From NCBI RefSeq assembly GCF_021869535.1, contig NW_026262712.1, forward strand, positions 108,311,640 through 108,375,639: a DNA stretch of 64,000 bases, in the 5' to 3' direction. Positions 47,955 to 60,524 of this stretch are shown piece after piece. Each line of letters opens with the position of its first letter. Within the stretch, counting starts at the first letter, position 1. Both the position numbers and the translations under genes were made by a program. Origin of the DNA: Mytilus californianus. Lineage: Eukaryota; Mollusca; Bivalvia; Mytilida; Mytilidae. Below the pieces are notes generated by a model. It had not been told where the DNA came from and searched no databases. It saw only the letters and a list, made by a program, of their open reading frames with translations.

Positions 47955-49735
47955 ATCACATTTATTTATTTGTTATGCCGAATCTAACAGTGTATTTAGA
48001 TTTTTAATTTTGGGTCCAGTTTTCAAATTGGTCTACATTAAGGTCCAAAGGGTCCAAAATTAAACTTTGTTTGACTTTAGCAAAAATTGAATATATGAGG
48101 TTCTTTGATATGCTGAATCTAAACATGTATTTAGATTTTTTATTTTTGGCCCAGTTTTCAAGTTGGTCCAAATTGGGGTCCAAAATTAAACTTTGTTTGA
48201 ATTCAACAAAAATTGAATATATGGGGTTCTTTGATATGCTGAATCTAACCATGTATTTAGATTTTTTATTTGTGGACCCCGTTATCAAATTGGTTCATAT
48301 TGAGGTCAAAAGGGTCCAAAATTAAACTTTGTTTGATTTCATCAAAAATTGAATTATTGGGGTTCTTTGATATTCCAAATCTAACCGTGTATTTAGATTT
48401 TTTATTTTGGGTCCTGTTTTTTAAATTGGTCTACATTAAGGTCCAAAGGGTCCAAAATGAAACTTAGTTTGATTTTAACAAAAATTGAATTCTTGGGGTT
48501 CTTTGATATGCTGAATCTAAAAATGTGTTTAGATTTTTGATTATGGGCCCAGTTTTCAAGTTGGTCCAAGATAGGGTCCAGTATTTAAACTTTGTTTGAT
48601 TTCAACAAATATTGAATATATGGGGTTCTTTGATATGCTGAATCTAAACATGTATTTAGATTTTTGATTTTGGGCCCAGTTTTCAAGTTGGTCCAAATTG
48701 GGGTCCAAAATTAAACTTTGTTTGATTTCAACAAAAATTGAATATATGAGGTTCTTTGATATGCTGAATCTAACCATGTATTTAGATTTTCTATTTGTAG
48801 GCCCCGCTTTCAAATTGGTTCATATTGAGGTCAAAAGGGTCCAAAATTAAACTTTGTTTGATTTCATCAAAAATTGAATTATTGGGGTTCTTTGATATGC
48901 CGAATCTAACCGTGTTTTTAGATTTTTAATTTGGGTCCCGTTTTTTAAATTGGTCTTCACTGAGGTCCAAAGGGTCCAAAATTAAACATAGTTTGATTTT
49001 AACAAAAATTGAATTCTTGGGGTTCTTTGATATGCTGAATCTAAACATGTGTTTAGATTTTTGATTATGGGCCCAGTTTTCAAGTTTGTCCAAGTTGGGG
49101 TCCAAAATTAAACTTTTTTTGATTTCAACAAAAATTGAATATATGGGGTTCTTTGATATGCTGAATCTAACCATGAATTTAGATTTTTTATTTGTGGGCC
49201 CCGCTATCAAATTGGTTCATATTGAGGTCAAAAGGGTCCAAAATTAAACTTTGTTTGATTTCATCAAAAATTGAATTATTGGGGTTCTTTGATATTCCAA
49301 ATCTAACCGTGTATTTAGATTTTTAATTTTAAGTCCCGTTTTTTTAAATTGGTCTACATTAAGGTCCAAAGGGTCCAAAATTAAACTTAGTTTGATTTTA
49401 GCAAAAATTGAATTCTTGGGGTTCTTTGATATGCTGAATCTAAACATGTGTTTAGATTTTTGATTATGGGCCCAGTTTTCAAGTTTGTCCAAGTTGGGGT
49501 CCAAAATTAAACTTTGTTTGATTTTAGCAAAAATTGAATTCTTGGGGTTCTTTGATATGCTGAATCTAAACATGTGTTTAGATTTTTGATTATGGGCCCA
49601 GTTTTCAAGTTTGTCCAAGTTGGGGTCCAAAATTAAACTTTGTTTGATTTTAACAAAAATTGAATATATGGGGTTCTTTGATATGCTGAATCTAACCATG
49701 TATTTTGATTTTGGACATTGGACCATAATAGGTAA
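47955..49735. repeat. Tandem array of about 14 units of 127-138 bp
   Basis: Each unit has GGGTTCTTTGATATGCTGAA, an ATTTAGATTTTTNATTTT phrase, a CCCAGTTTTCAAGTTGGTCC or CCCGTTATCAAATTGGTTCA phrase, and GGGTCCAAAATTAAACTTTG. Starts lie near 48100, 48227, 48361, 48497, 48624, 48752, 48888, 49020, 49147, 49280, 49418, 49545 and 49671. Two sub-types tend to alternate. The array keeps - strand frames open for up to 173 codons, but the 'proteins' are just the repeat translated. Confidence 0.9.
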
Positions 49736-49834
49736 ATTAAAAAAATTCAAGTTCTTAGACCACATTATTTCTGTGTCAGAAACCTATGCTGTGTCAAATA
49801 TTTAATAACAATCCAAATTCAGAGCTGTATCAAG

Positions 49835-49985
49835 CTTGAATGTTGTGTCCATATTTGCCCCAACTGTTCAGGATTCGACCTCTGCGGTCGTATCAAGCTG
49901 CGCCCCAGCGAAGCATTTTATTTGTGGATGAAACGCGCGTCTGGCGTTCAAACTTATAAGCCAGGTATATTTGATGATTGTTTTT
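49835..49985. repeat. Array end block (AAGCTTG...GTATCAAGCT) and partial dispersed repeat
   Basis: CCAACTGTTCAGGATTCGAC and GCGGTCGTATCAAGCTGCGC match 44180-44245. They are followed by GATGAAACGCGCGTCTGGCG, a partial copy of the 46700-46960 family. Confidence 0.65.
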
Positions 49986-50754
49986 TTTTCTGGTGATAGC
50001 ATCTGAATTTGGTTATATGTCAAACAACTATTTGGAACTTAATTGTATCTACTATTGATCCCATAATTTTAAAAACTCTCTGTTATCTAACTTATATTGT
50101 CGATTTCAATTAAGCTGCATGATCTAAAATTCAATTGCAGACTGTTGGCGCTGATCGTTTTCTCGACTTGCAATAATTAACCAACAGATATATCAACCAA
50201 AGGTTTTCTTTAATTTCTTTATTCGAGTTTGAAAAAAAATATTGTAGCGGTCCGTTTTTTTTCAAACATAATAAATTTAATATTCATACTTCATCAATCG
50301 AATATACGAACTTAGATAAATTGTATATTTGCAGAATTTCTATTAGTGCTGTGCAGTTGTTAGTATAATTTCGTCTAATGGTCCCAATAATTCCCGCCAA
50401 AGGCTGACCGTCAGACGTCAGAGGAATGTATAACTCAGATATCTCAAAGCGGTCTACCAAGTTATGATAGTATGTGATAAAATGACATCAAATCCGCTAT
50501 TCAAAAACCCTATTTTAAAAACTTCCAGGCTGCAACTTAAATAAGGTAACACTATCCATATGGGCACTTGTTTAGTTTTATACCCTAGTAGGTGTATCTG
50601 AATTATTTTAGAATAGAAGATCTCAGAAAGACATATGAAATTTTGCTTCTTTCACAGATCTTTTCTAGATTTACTTTTCGGAGTGAACCTGAATAGAACG
50701 ATATTTAGCTGTCCATTCATTTTCGAACATGTTAGCCGTTATGAATAGGCTCAT

Positions 50755-50945
50755 CATAGATACCAAGATTAAAATGTTGTACGTCAGACGCGCATTCCGT
50801 CTACAAAAGACTCATTAGTGACGCTTTAATAAAAAAGTTGATAAGACAAATAAAGTACGAAGTTGTAGAGCATTGAGGACCCAAAATTCCGAAAGGTTTT
50901 GCCAAATACAGCTAAGGTAACCTATTTCTGGGGTAGCAAATCCTT
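50755..50945 (-). repeat. Dispersed repeat of the 46700-46960 family, inverted copy
   Basis: ATGTTGTACGTCAGACGCGC and AGCATTGAGGACCCAAAATT are reverse-complement relatives of phrases at 46915 and 46820. It lies about 200 bp upstream of the CARD-like gene. Confidence 0.65.
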
Positions 50946-51141
50946 AGCATTTCGAAAAATTCTAGGTTTTGTTAACAGTTAATTTATAGTTATGATCATA
51001 TCAATGATTATTCATGTCAACACAGAAGTGCATACTACTGGCTGGTGATACCCTCGGGGAGGAAACCGCCAACAGCAGTGATATGAGCACTGTAATAACG
51101 AATCAATATTATACTTCTGTTTTTGTTCCAGAAAAGTGAAT

Positions 51142-52602
51142 ATGCCTGTCCTGGTGGCACCATGGCTGATAGAATTGAAGCACTGCTCCGACGATCTTTC
51201 TTCAGTACATCCTTACGATATAGTGGAGAAACTATGGCAGCTTAATTATATATCAAGAGAACTATTGACTGAATTTCGAAACATTATTCGGACATCACAA
51301 AAAGATACCAAGATATTTCATAGGGAAGAGTCAAAATCCGCAGTCCTTCTCAGACTGACAAATGAAATAACCATGGAGCAGTTTCTTGAGGCCTTGTTTA
51401 AAGCAAAATTTCATGTTATAGCCCTCAAATTGATGTCCAAGTTTCGACAGGGGATACTTCGCTTTGTAGCTCGAAAAATGGAGCCAGGGCCTGGATTTAA
51501 ACAGGCGCAAAAAATATATCTCAACACCAAGGTCAATACTCATAAAAATGTATTTAAGGTTAACCCAACAGAAGCTTGTCGAGGTCTTTATGAATCAAAT
51601 AAACTACAATTTGAAGAATGGCAACAAAAACTTGAGACAGAAGAAGATGAGGAGATAAAAATAAAACTTAAACAGAATATCATGAAACATGCAAACATTT
51701 GTGTTTCCTGCTTGTTTGCAGCTCTAGATGCAGAAATTACTCGATGGAATACAGATTTTGACTGGGATGAACGCACAGGTTCCTCTTCCAAAAACGAACT
51801 AGTAAGGCTTTTTTGTCAACTAAAGGGGTACATTAAAGAAACACCGAACCCGAATATTGCCGAAGTTGGTTTCTTTTCAAGGTTAGCAATTGCTCATGCG
51901 ATGACTGGCCAGCTAACAAAGGCAGAAGAATATATCGAAACAGCGTTTACATTGTCTTTTTCAATACCAAGATGTGCAGAACTTTACTTCATGTACCATA
52001 TGTTTGTGATGATTCTGTTATTTAAATACCAGAAGAACCAGTCGGGAATATTATTGGGAAAGTTGGTTATCATTGCAGAAGAAGCACGATCAAGCCTACA
52101 GCAAGAGAACGATGATTCTACAAGATATTTTTGGACGCGAATGATAATTTTACGAAAAGTATTTTGTTTACTAGGGCTTGCTAACAATACGGAATTGATA
52201 AAAGGACGCAACCCATCACAAGAACAAATAGATGAAGCAAAAGAAATGCTAGTAGAAATACGTGATATGGGTGATATGGAATCTAGACGAGAAATGTTCT
52301 TTTACACGGCAAAAGCAAGAATTGCACAATTAGAAGGTGATCTTGGGAGTGCCATTTTCTGTACAGAATTGGCAATCGATTGTGATCAGTACAAATGCTT
52401 CGGCGAAACTGACCAAGTACAAAACTATCTGGAACAATTGAAAAACCTGGTGACCAAAGCTCAATGCGAAAATCAGCAAGATATTCGCAATGAAAATTAT
52501 ATTGGTACAAAGAAATATTTTGTTCAACATTATGCTGGTCATTCAACAATTATTGATGTCAATAAACATAACGAGAACACAACGCCAAAGAAAATAGAAT
52601 AA
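51142..52602 (+). CDS. Protein with death-fold (CARD-like) N-terminus and TPR-like helical C-terminus
   Basis: 486 residues from ATG 51142 to TAA 52602 in one exon. An acceptor-like TTTTTGTTCCAG ends 10 bp upstream and is kept in the decayed copy, so an upstream (perhaps non-coding) exon is likely. Residues 1-95 have the helical spacing of a CARD-like domain (PWLIELKHCSDDL, VHPYDIVEKLWQLNYIS, ITMEQFLEALFKAKFHVIAL). Residues 155-185 are highly charged and probably coiled. From about 230 on, helix pairs with small/aromatic spacing resemble TPR units (FFSRLAIAHAMTGQLTKAEE, AKARIAQLEGDLGSAIFCTE). No signal peptide or membrane segment. CARD-type domains assemble signalling complexes in immunity and cell death. 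I do not recognise a named family. A partial duplicate lies at 57598-59856. Confidence 0.75.
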   Translation: MPVLVAPWLIELKHCSDDLSSVHPYDIVEKLWQLNYISRELLTEFRNIIRTSQKDTKIFHREESKSAVLLRLTNEITMEQFLEALFKAKFHVIALKLMSKFRQGILRFVARKMEPGPGFKQAQKIYLNTKVNTHKNVFKVNPTEACRGLYESNKLQFEEWQQKLETEEDEEIKIKLKQNIMKHANICVSCLFAALDAEITRWNTDFDWDERTGSSSKNELVRLFCQLKGYIKETPNPNIAEVGFFSRLAIAHAMTGQLTKAEEYIETAFTLSFSIPRCAELYFMYHMFVMILLFKYQKNQSGILLGKLVIIAEEARSSLQQENDDSTRYFWTRMIILRKVFCLLGLANNTELIKGRNPSQEQIDEAKEMLVEIRDMGDMESRREMFFYTAKARIAQLEGDLGSAIFCTELAIDCDQYKCFGETDQVQNYLEQLKNLVTKAQCENQQDIRNENYIGTKKYFVQHYAGHSTIIDVNKHNENTTPKKIE

Positions 52603-52941
52603 AGTCATTTTGCCCAACTGTCGTTATTGCTATTATACTTTTGGAGTATTTGTCATATATCATTTGTTTGTTTTACATTGATTGTTAGGGTGCTGTTTTT
52701 GGAAATTTTATTAATTAACTGCGGAAATGTTTCAGTATTCGATTTTTCTGATTTTTTAACCGTTACATTTTTAACATAAAGAATAAGGTTCTGTTTTATG
52801 ACTTGATTTGAATTTATGAAAGTTCTCTGTCATTACTGAATTTAACGTCCTTAGAAAATTAAACTATATTTATTTATATACTGTCTATCAGGGTAATTCA
52901 TTTAGATATTTTCTACTAACAGAATTGGCTGCACACTTAGT

Positions 52942-53304
52942 GTGACTACAAACGTGACTGACAAAAACAGTCTTATAAATTGTATCAATGAGTATAACGA
53001 CATTTCATTCATACAAAAACTTGACTTTCAATGTCCACATACCAAGACAGGCTGCGCATTAAACGTGACAATAAACATGATTTATAATACTGGACCAGTA
53101 TCAAAAATGAATAATATTTTAAGAGAATGGCGGTCTACAAGAAGTGACAGCGACACAGTGGTAGCATCGTCCAAATCGTGTCATTTATACCAGATAGTCG
53201 GTCTTTCTGTGGTTGCTGTAAGTACTCCTTTTTCAAACAACAAACAGTTACATGAAGTGAAATGTTACATTGAAAAGGCAATACAAATATTCAACTTATT
53301 CTGA
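52942..53304 (+). other. Uncertain 121-codon open stretch downstream of the CARD-like gene
   Basis: Open from a GTG, with no ATG until about 43 codons in. It contains DFQCPHTKTGCALNVTINMI and a serine-rich middle. No family recognised. The 5' part of this stretch is recognisable, broken, near 60175-60230 behind the duplicate gene, so it belonged to the duplicated segment. It could be a 3' exon or only open UTR. Confidence 0.2.
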
Positions 53305-54414
53305 ACACCTCTTCATCAACGGTTCTACATTTCTTTGTGTCGTGACCTCTACAAGAACAATTAGGGCTAAATATGTCAGTCAGTGTTTCGAATAACCAAG
53401 TTATATTCAATGGTCATGGTCACATGATACCCTGAATGGATATTTTTAATGCATAGACTTCATGCAGATTTCTTCTGTTCTTATTCGTATACAAAATGTA
53501 TTTTTAAATTCAATTTACACTTGGACCATATAGGGTGCTCGTTTAACTCGAAAAAAACGGAATATAATGAATCTAATTTATATGTACAACAGAAACATTA
53601 TCAACAATCTTTGTAAGTAGTTATGGTATCAGAGGGAGAAACAATTTACATGAAGATTACACTGGTGAAGGTGACAAATGATACTTCACAAACCATGTCA
53701 AATGATCCGAGTATAAGCAAATGCAGTTTTCAAAAAATGCTTTACAGAATACTTCTAATATAAAATAGGGAAACGTGGTATGATTGCCAATGAGACAACT
53801 ATCCAATAGAGTCTAAATGAAGCGTATGTAAGTACTTATAGATAAACGTATAGCGCTAAACCCTTCCCGTAACCTGGACTTTGATGTAACAACACAACAT
53901 AAGAACAATTATTGAAAATTAGTTAGAAACCTATCTGAACAGATGCGTATCCAGGATTTTTAAAAGAAAAAAAACAACTAGACAACGTTTGGAGTGGAAA
54001 AGTGTGCATTTGCCATAAATGTAGCTCTAAAAGGGGACCGGGCACCCTGCCCCACCCCTAAATCCGCCTCTGCTGAAATATGAATTGTTGTCTTAATCCT
54101 TAATTTTGAGCTACATTTCCTAGACCAATTGCCTTGTTGATGGTTAATGTCATTGTCACAATGTTTACCTAAGATGTTTTTTTTGCATTCTGTTTAGACT
54201 CTTTTTGGTTTCGAATCTGTCAAAATATTTATTATTTTGTTTCCCAAACCATTGACGACGGTTGTTCAAAAGACACGTACCGTGCGCATTGAAATACCGT
54301 TGACAGTGTTTATTGACACAGCATGCCAACTTTTTTTGTTATGTTATGAACTTCGTTTTATGAATTAATTTCGGATGAAGGGCAATGGTCAATTGAACAG
54401 AAAATTTGAAAAAA

Positions 54415-54990
54415 TAACTAAATGACATAGTTTAAGTCAATTTCAATTATTTACGTGTCGTAAATTGATTTGAAATTCTTTTATATGATAAATACTTACA
54501 TTTGGCACTAAATGTGAATGTACTGACAATTGTCTGTTTTTTGTTTCAACTTTTTATAAATCAAAAACATTTTTCTGCATTTTTATAGACTTTTCATTCT
54601 GACACAATGCATACAGAAATAAGTAATTCTTAGATTCTTGTGATATATAATGATCGAACGAATGAGTAAATTCCTTAATTAATCGTTTCATCTATTATTC
54701 ATATATGTATATTAACAAGCGATGTGCGCACGTAAATTGCGCTCTCCCTGCTAGAGGACTATTAGTCCTCGATGTGAGTACCCGGTGTTTCGGTTTTTGT
54801 ATTATTTGAATAATACAACTGGTTGGTAAATTTACACGGTTTGGGTTGTTCTGTTTAAACCATTTTGATGCTTTAAAACCTTTTTGCATTTTTTGGCTTC
54901 CAAACTTCGTTCAGGAACATATCAGATAAAGGTTATTCCAGGATCCACGTGTTCCATATTGTGTGCATTTTGTTGTTTTCTTTGTTTAGT
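54415..54990. repeat. Dispersed repeat, copy 2 (pairs with 40005-40640)
   Basis: Shares with copy 1 the ordered phrases around TTTTCATTCTGACACAATGC, CTAGAGGACTATTAGTCCTC and TTGTATTATTTGAATAATAC. Open frames on the - strand here are incidental. Confidence 0.55.
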
Positions 54991-55149
54991 GCAGTTTAGT
55001 TTATTTTTCTTTAGGGGGATGTAATATTAATTGTTTAACTGTTCAACAAAATTAACCAGAAAGTTTAACGATTTCCTTAACACCTAATGATATTTTGACT
55101 ATTTCTATCAAAATATAAGCCCAGCAAACACATAGACTTAAATATTGGC

Positions 55150-56185
55150 CTGTATAATAGGTCCGGGTACACTAAATTGACCCTAAATTATTTTCAGTCT
55201 TACTTGGCCTAAGACCCTTTTAAACTAATGTGATATGTTATTTGTAAGTTTTCTTTCCATTTATAGTACATTAAATACATATGTAAGGATTATTTATAAC
55301 CAAAAAGCTTTACAAATTTAAAATTGCTGGAAAATATTACATCTTCAAGTAAGGCCCCCTTTCATTGGAAAACCTCCATTTTTAGCCACAGGCTCATATA
55401 AATTTGACTTTTTAATAATTATGATAAGTCTGAGAAATCAAATGAGTACTCTATTGCTTTTAATATATAATATATTATATATAAAGGCATTTCAAAAGTA
55501 TGTTTTTGCAATATTTTAATTTTTTAAGCCCCAAATGTTGATAGTTGAAAATTTTCAATTTTAACGTCTAAATTTAACACGCAAAGTTGAATATAGAATT
55601 AGTCATATTGTCTATAATATATATCCTATTGCCATGAAACTTTGTAAGCAGTCTTATAATTAAATAAGCTTTGGTCATACCAAGTTTCATTAAGATTGGT
55701 CAACCTTTTCTACCCTAATAGGTCCGGGTACACAGTTATCGTCCTTTGATTTTCGTTGTCCACGAATATAGTCCCTAGTGTGGACAGTGTGTTACTTGTC
55801 GATTTTTTTTATACCCCTTCCAAATTTATTTCTCCATGTTTTATGACTCAAATAGTAAGTAGGGGGTGAAATGACACTGTAAAAAATTTGGGTCATGAAT
55901 TTTAAAGTAAAGTAGTGATTTGGTCCAGCTGAAAAATGTTAAAAATTAGCACTTCGGAAGCTGTCAAAAGATTTGAAGACCCCCTTAACATGAAATTGTC
56001 CATATTTTGAGTTAGAGCCGATGAAGTTTTCTATAATTTTGATATAATTTGTCCCAAAAGTAGTACAACACACTGTAAAAATATTATTGAGGAAGCGCAG
56101 GTGGGATTTTTTTAATTTTCATTTATTCTCTAAAAGAAATGCACTACGAAATAACTGTGTACTCGGACCGTATACCGTTTAATTT
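55150..56185. repeat. Probable repeat bounded by GGTCCGGGTACAC motifs
   Basis: AATAGGTCCGGGTACACTAA near 55151 and an inverted relative (GTGTACTCGGACCGTATACC) near 56157 bracket the block. A further direct copy, AGGTCCGGGTACACAGTTAT, is at 55721. No target duplication found; possibly two overlapping elements. Confidence 0.4.
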
Positions 56186-56859
56186 TGATGTTAAAGGCTG
56201 TATGTTTTCTTTACATAAAAGTCAAGTGAAAGATGTTTTTTGCCTCAAATATGTTATTGTGAATCACTTGCCTAATTTTACTAATGACTCACACAGTATT
56301 TTGGTCTTTGATTCGATCCAAATACTAAGTGCTAGTACATATTCGTATTAAAAAGATTGTTGCATTTAAAATTTAAATCAAACTTGATTTCATTATCCCT
56401 CTGTTTTAGCAAATCTTCTTGATAAAATGGCTTACCGCCGATTTATGACGTATGGTGGGAATTCATGGAAACTCCTAGGATTGCTGACTTTGATCATATG
56501 TATTCTTGACTTTCATTATTTAACAAACAGATGTAATTACCAAGTTTCGTATTTTATGTACTCGTCCAGGTTATTAATCCCCTTATAACGGTAAATTTGT
56601 CTTCATTTAATCTAATGAATAATAAATTCAAAATTAACATAAAAAACTGAATTTTTTATATGGAACGGAACTTGGACGAAATATATATTTGAAGAATGCT
56701 TGTTGTTCAATTAAATCAAGACATTAGATATTAGTTCTGCGTAGGAAATACATAAATTTAATATTATATTGTATCCAGACCCCAGGAAGTCCACAAAAAA
56801 GGCTGAAAGATGTCAACGGAATGTCGGACTAGCGGAACTTGCATGGTAATCTTGAACTC

Positions 56860-56886
56860 AGATAACTAACTAACTAACTAAATAAT
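56860..56886. repeat. AACT microsatellite
   Basis: Four to five ACTA/AACT units followed by AAATAATTTTATTCAG. Short simple repeat. Confidence 0.8.
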
Positions 56887-57597
56887 TTTATTCAGTATAA
56901 AATGTAGTACAAAAGGACCATCGCTGAAATACATGAAAACATAGAAAAAATAAAACAAAAAAGAGACAGTGCTCAATTTTGTGATTAATTTCTGATTATG
57001 ATACATTTGTCTATATATATAAGAAATCTGTTGAGAACATCAGTCTCAGACGTCTCAGTACAGTTCATTAAATATCTAAATTTATCAAAATTAGTTAAAT
57101 TACAAAAACATGATATAATATTAACAATGTCATCATAAAACTTTTTCCTATTGTCTTGATAGAGGTTGCATTGACATATGAAATGAAATTATAATGTACT
57201 AAATTATAATGGCTTCGGTAAAACTTTATTAAAGATGACTTCAATATTACCATTTGAAACCTTTGGCTGAATAGTTTCAACTCGGCAACACTTTTTATAT
57301 AATAAATGCAAAAATATTCAAAAGGGCAAATGTTTAGTTTTATAAAGGGTTGATCTGAATTGTTTTAGAAAAGAAAATCTGAAAGGGACATATGATCACA
57401 TATGGATGTTTGCTGCTCTCCAATGTGTTTTACTTTCAAACCTATTATAAGTCCTTCAAACCTAATCTTGAGGTCATTCTAAATGAGACGATTTATCAAT
57501 GCCCATATGACAAGACTTCTTGAAATGTATACCTAAATTGTAAACTGTAGTTATGAATTAAAATTTTCTCTTATTTCAGGCGGTCACACAATTGGTT

Positions 57598-59856
57598 ATG
57601 CCTGCCCTGATGGCACCATGGCTGATAGAGTTGGGGCACTGCTCTGACGAGCTTTTTCCTGTACATCCGTATGATACTGTGGATAAACTATGACAGGAAA
57701 ATGTATATGAAGAAAACACAATTGACTGACTTAAAATCTCCATTCGTATAGCACCAAATAATAACAAAATATTTCACAGGGTAGTGGCAAAATCCGCTTC
57801 GTCTGATAAGCAAATGAAATAACTATAAAGCAGTTTCTGGAGGACTTCTTCAAAGCAAAATTTAATGTAATAGCCTTTAAAAATGTTTTCCAAATGTCGA
57901 CAGGGCGCTTTGCAGTTCGAGTCCCAGATTTCAAGAGGCGCAAATATATATATCAACACCTATAACAATGTATTCAAAGAACATACAACAGAAGCTTGTC
58001 GAAGTTTTTAAGAAAAACATAAATCAAAATTTTGTCAGCGAAATTTGAAGACAGAATGAAACTTGATAAAGTCATATGCGAACATGTGTACGTCTTGTTT
58101 TTTAGCAGCTTTAGATGAATAATTTCTCTATGGAATAAACATTTTGGCCGGAAATAACGAACATTTCCTCTTCGAAAAAACGAATTATTGTGGGTACATC
58201 AAAGAAACACCGAACACGAATATTGCCAGAGTTGGCTTCTTTTCAACTTAGCTTATGCGATGACAGGTCAGATAGCAGAGGCATTATAATACACCAAAAA
58301 CAGCATTTACATTGTCATTTTCAATTTCAGGTGTGCAGAACTAGCCTGTATATACTACATGTTTGTGATGATTTTGTTATATAAATAAATTAGAAGAATT
58401 CGTCAAGATCACTATTGGAAAAACTTGGAAACATTGTAGAAGAAGCACGATCAAGCCTCTTGCAAGAAAATGATGATTCTACGAGATTCTCTTGGGTGCA
58501 AATTATTATTTTACGTAAAGTATTTTGTTTACTAGGGCTTGCAAGCAATATGAAATTGATAAAAGTACACAAACCACCACTAACATGAATAAATAGATGA
58601 AGCAATTTTTTTTTATAATCGAAATACGTGGTGTGGGTGAAATGGAATCTACAAGAGAAAATAAAATATAATTGCACACCTAGAATATGACATATAGATT
58701 CCACCACTGCAACAAGTGTGTTACGATATTTCTTCACTCGAGACAGTTAAATCTTAATATTTAAAGCGCGAGGCTTGCCGAGCTTTTTAAATAATTAAGA
58801 TTTAACTGTTGATAGTAGAGAAATATCGTAATACACGAGTTATAGTGGCGGAATCTGTTTCTCTAATGATTTTTATCCTTCCCTTTCAAAAATTTGCAGA
58901 AAGTTGTGTTCTTTATATGTGGCGTCATCAGGCATGGTCGCCTTTTTTCATGACGTCACAATAGGAAAATTCAGAAAAAAACCAAAAAATTTGACGTTAT
59001 AATTAAATTCCGACCAATCATTTGACGAGAATAGATATTTCACTAGTGAGGAGAATTATAGAATAACTAATCGAAGAATTCAAATAGAGAAAAATATTCA
59101 ACGAGTGACCGAACAACACATTAATTCACGAATGCGCGTAGCGCATGAGTTAATTATCGGTGTTGTTCGGTCACGAGTTGAATATTTTTCGATATTTGAA
59201 TTCTTTGATGAGTTATTCTTTTTATTACATTGGCAAATGACTTTTTTTATGAAATTAAAGTAGAAAATGTAAGGAACTATATCTTGTTCTACGCATTCAC
59301 AATTTGTTTTGATCCGACGTTATCGACGTCTTGACAACGCCTATTGTTGTATGACGTCAGAGGAGTGAAATAACCACGTTTATTTCACATGTGAAATTAT
59401 CGGTTTTTATTTCACTGGGAAATCAATGTAATTCATTGCAACCAATGTAATAAATATTTTTCTCACACTGATCAAGAAATGTGAAAATAGCACACAAATT
59501 AGAGAAAGTTATTTCCATTCGACGTTTGATGTGTTTGATCTTTTGATTTTCCATTTGATAAGGAACTTTCCATTTTGATTTTTGTTATTTTACTTTCTGC
59601 TAGAAAAGACTCTTCTGAATTCCATTTTCTGTAAGAATTGGCAATCGATTGTGAGCAGTACAAATGCTTCGGCAAAACAGACAAAGCACAAAAGCACTGG
59701 TGAGATTGAATAACTTATGGCCAAAATTGAAGGCGAAAATCAGCTACATGATTGCAATGGAAACAATATCTGTTCAAGGAAGTGCTTTGTTCAAGACTAT
59801 ACTGGTCAATCGACTGCGAACAGAACGAAAAATCCTTACAAAAGACTTTAGAATAA
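57598..59856 (+). pseudogene. Decayed duplicate of the CARD-like/TPR-like gene, split by an insertion
   Basis: Starts ATGCCTGCCCTGATGGCACC, matching the functional gene's first codons, again just after an acceptor-like TTATTTCAG. Codon 32, TGG in the intact gene, is TGA here (57691-57693). Many further indels follow. Homology runs to about 58690 (ATTGCACACCTAGAA) and resumes near 59612 (GAATTCCATTTTCTGTAAGA) through the terminal TAGAATAAA at about 59848-59856. Both flanks also match: upstream 57320-57400 against 50565-50640, and downstream to about 60230. So a segment of several kilobases was duplicated as DNA, not by retrocopying. It makes no full-length protein. Confidence 0.9.
58692..59610. 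mobile_element. Roughly 0.9-kb insertion in the pseudogene containing two large imperfect hairpins
   Basis: The block has no counterpart in the intact gene. Hairpin 1 (about 58690-58858) pairs GATTCCACCACTGCAACAAG with a diverged CTCGTGTAT...GGCGGAATC side. Hairpin 2 (about 59062-59218) pairs GAATAACTAATCGAAGAATT with AATTCTTTGATGAGTTATTC around ATGCGCGTAGCGCATGAG, with arms of about 75 bp. Exact ends and target duplication could not be fixed because the surrounding pseudogene is degraded. Probably a composite of small foldback-type elements. Confidence 0.6.
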
Positions 59857-60524
59857 ATATATTTAGGGCCTTAATCTCATTGTTGCTATCACTACTTTAG
59901 TATCTGTCCTGTATTATTTGTTTGTTTTACATTGATGGTAAGGTTGATGTGTTGGCAAATATAATTATCTAATTTTAAAATGAGTAGTATATTTGACCTA
60001 TTAATATTGATTTATTTTTAAATAAAAAGAAAAGAGTTATTTTTTGTTAGTTGATCTATAACTCAATAATAGTCCCTGTCGATATCTAATTCAATGACAA
60101 TGGAAAACACTCAGTGACATTTAAAAAACATTTAAATTATTTTTATACTGTTTGGAAATTCTCCACTAACCGACTTGGCTGCACGTCAAACGTAACTCAT
60201 GCCAATCGTGACTTAACAAAACATTCCTTTGTATTTACAGAAATGTATAAATATGACTGATTTGATATATGAGGGTCTGAAATAGGGGTCCTTCATTTCT
60301 CTAATTTTTAAATTTTTTATACCATTTTTCCCATTATTTTCTATTCCTTATAATTTAGAACCACATTGTTCTCTACTCTTTTTCCCTCTCTTTTCTTTGT
60401 TTTTGTTGCCTCTTATTCTGCACAATTTGCCCATTATTCTCTATTCTGTGAATCCATGATTTCAGACTGTAGGAAAAAAGTCATTTAAAACAAAAATGCA
60501 TTACAGTTGAAAATTGTACGCCTA

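Noticed and set aside
48004..49765. Several - strand open frames of 85-173 codons
   Set aside because: They are translations of the 130-bp tandem repeat and recur unit by unit; no codon-level sign of a gene.
56860..56900. AACT run as the 3' tail of a LINE
   Set aside because: No reverse transcriptase or endonuclease sequence was found next to it on either strand.
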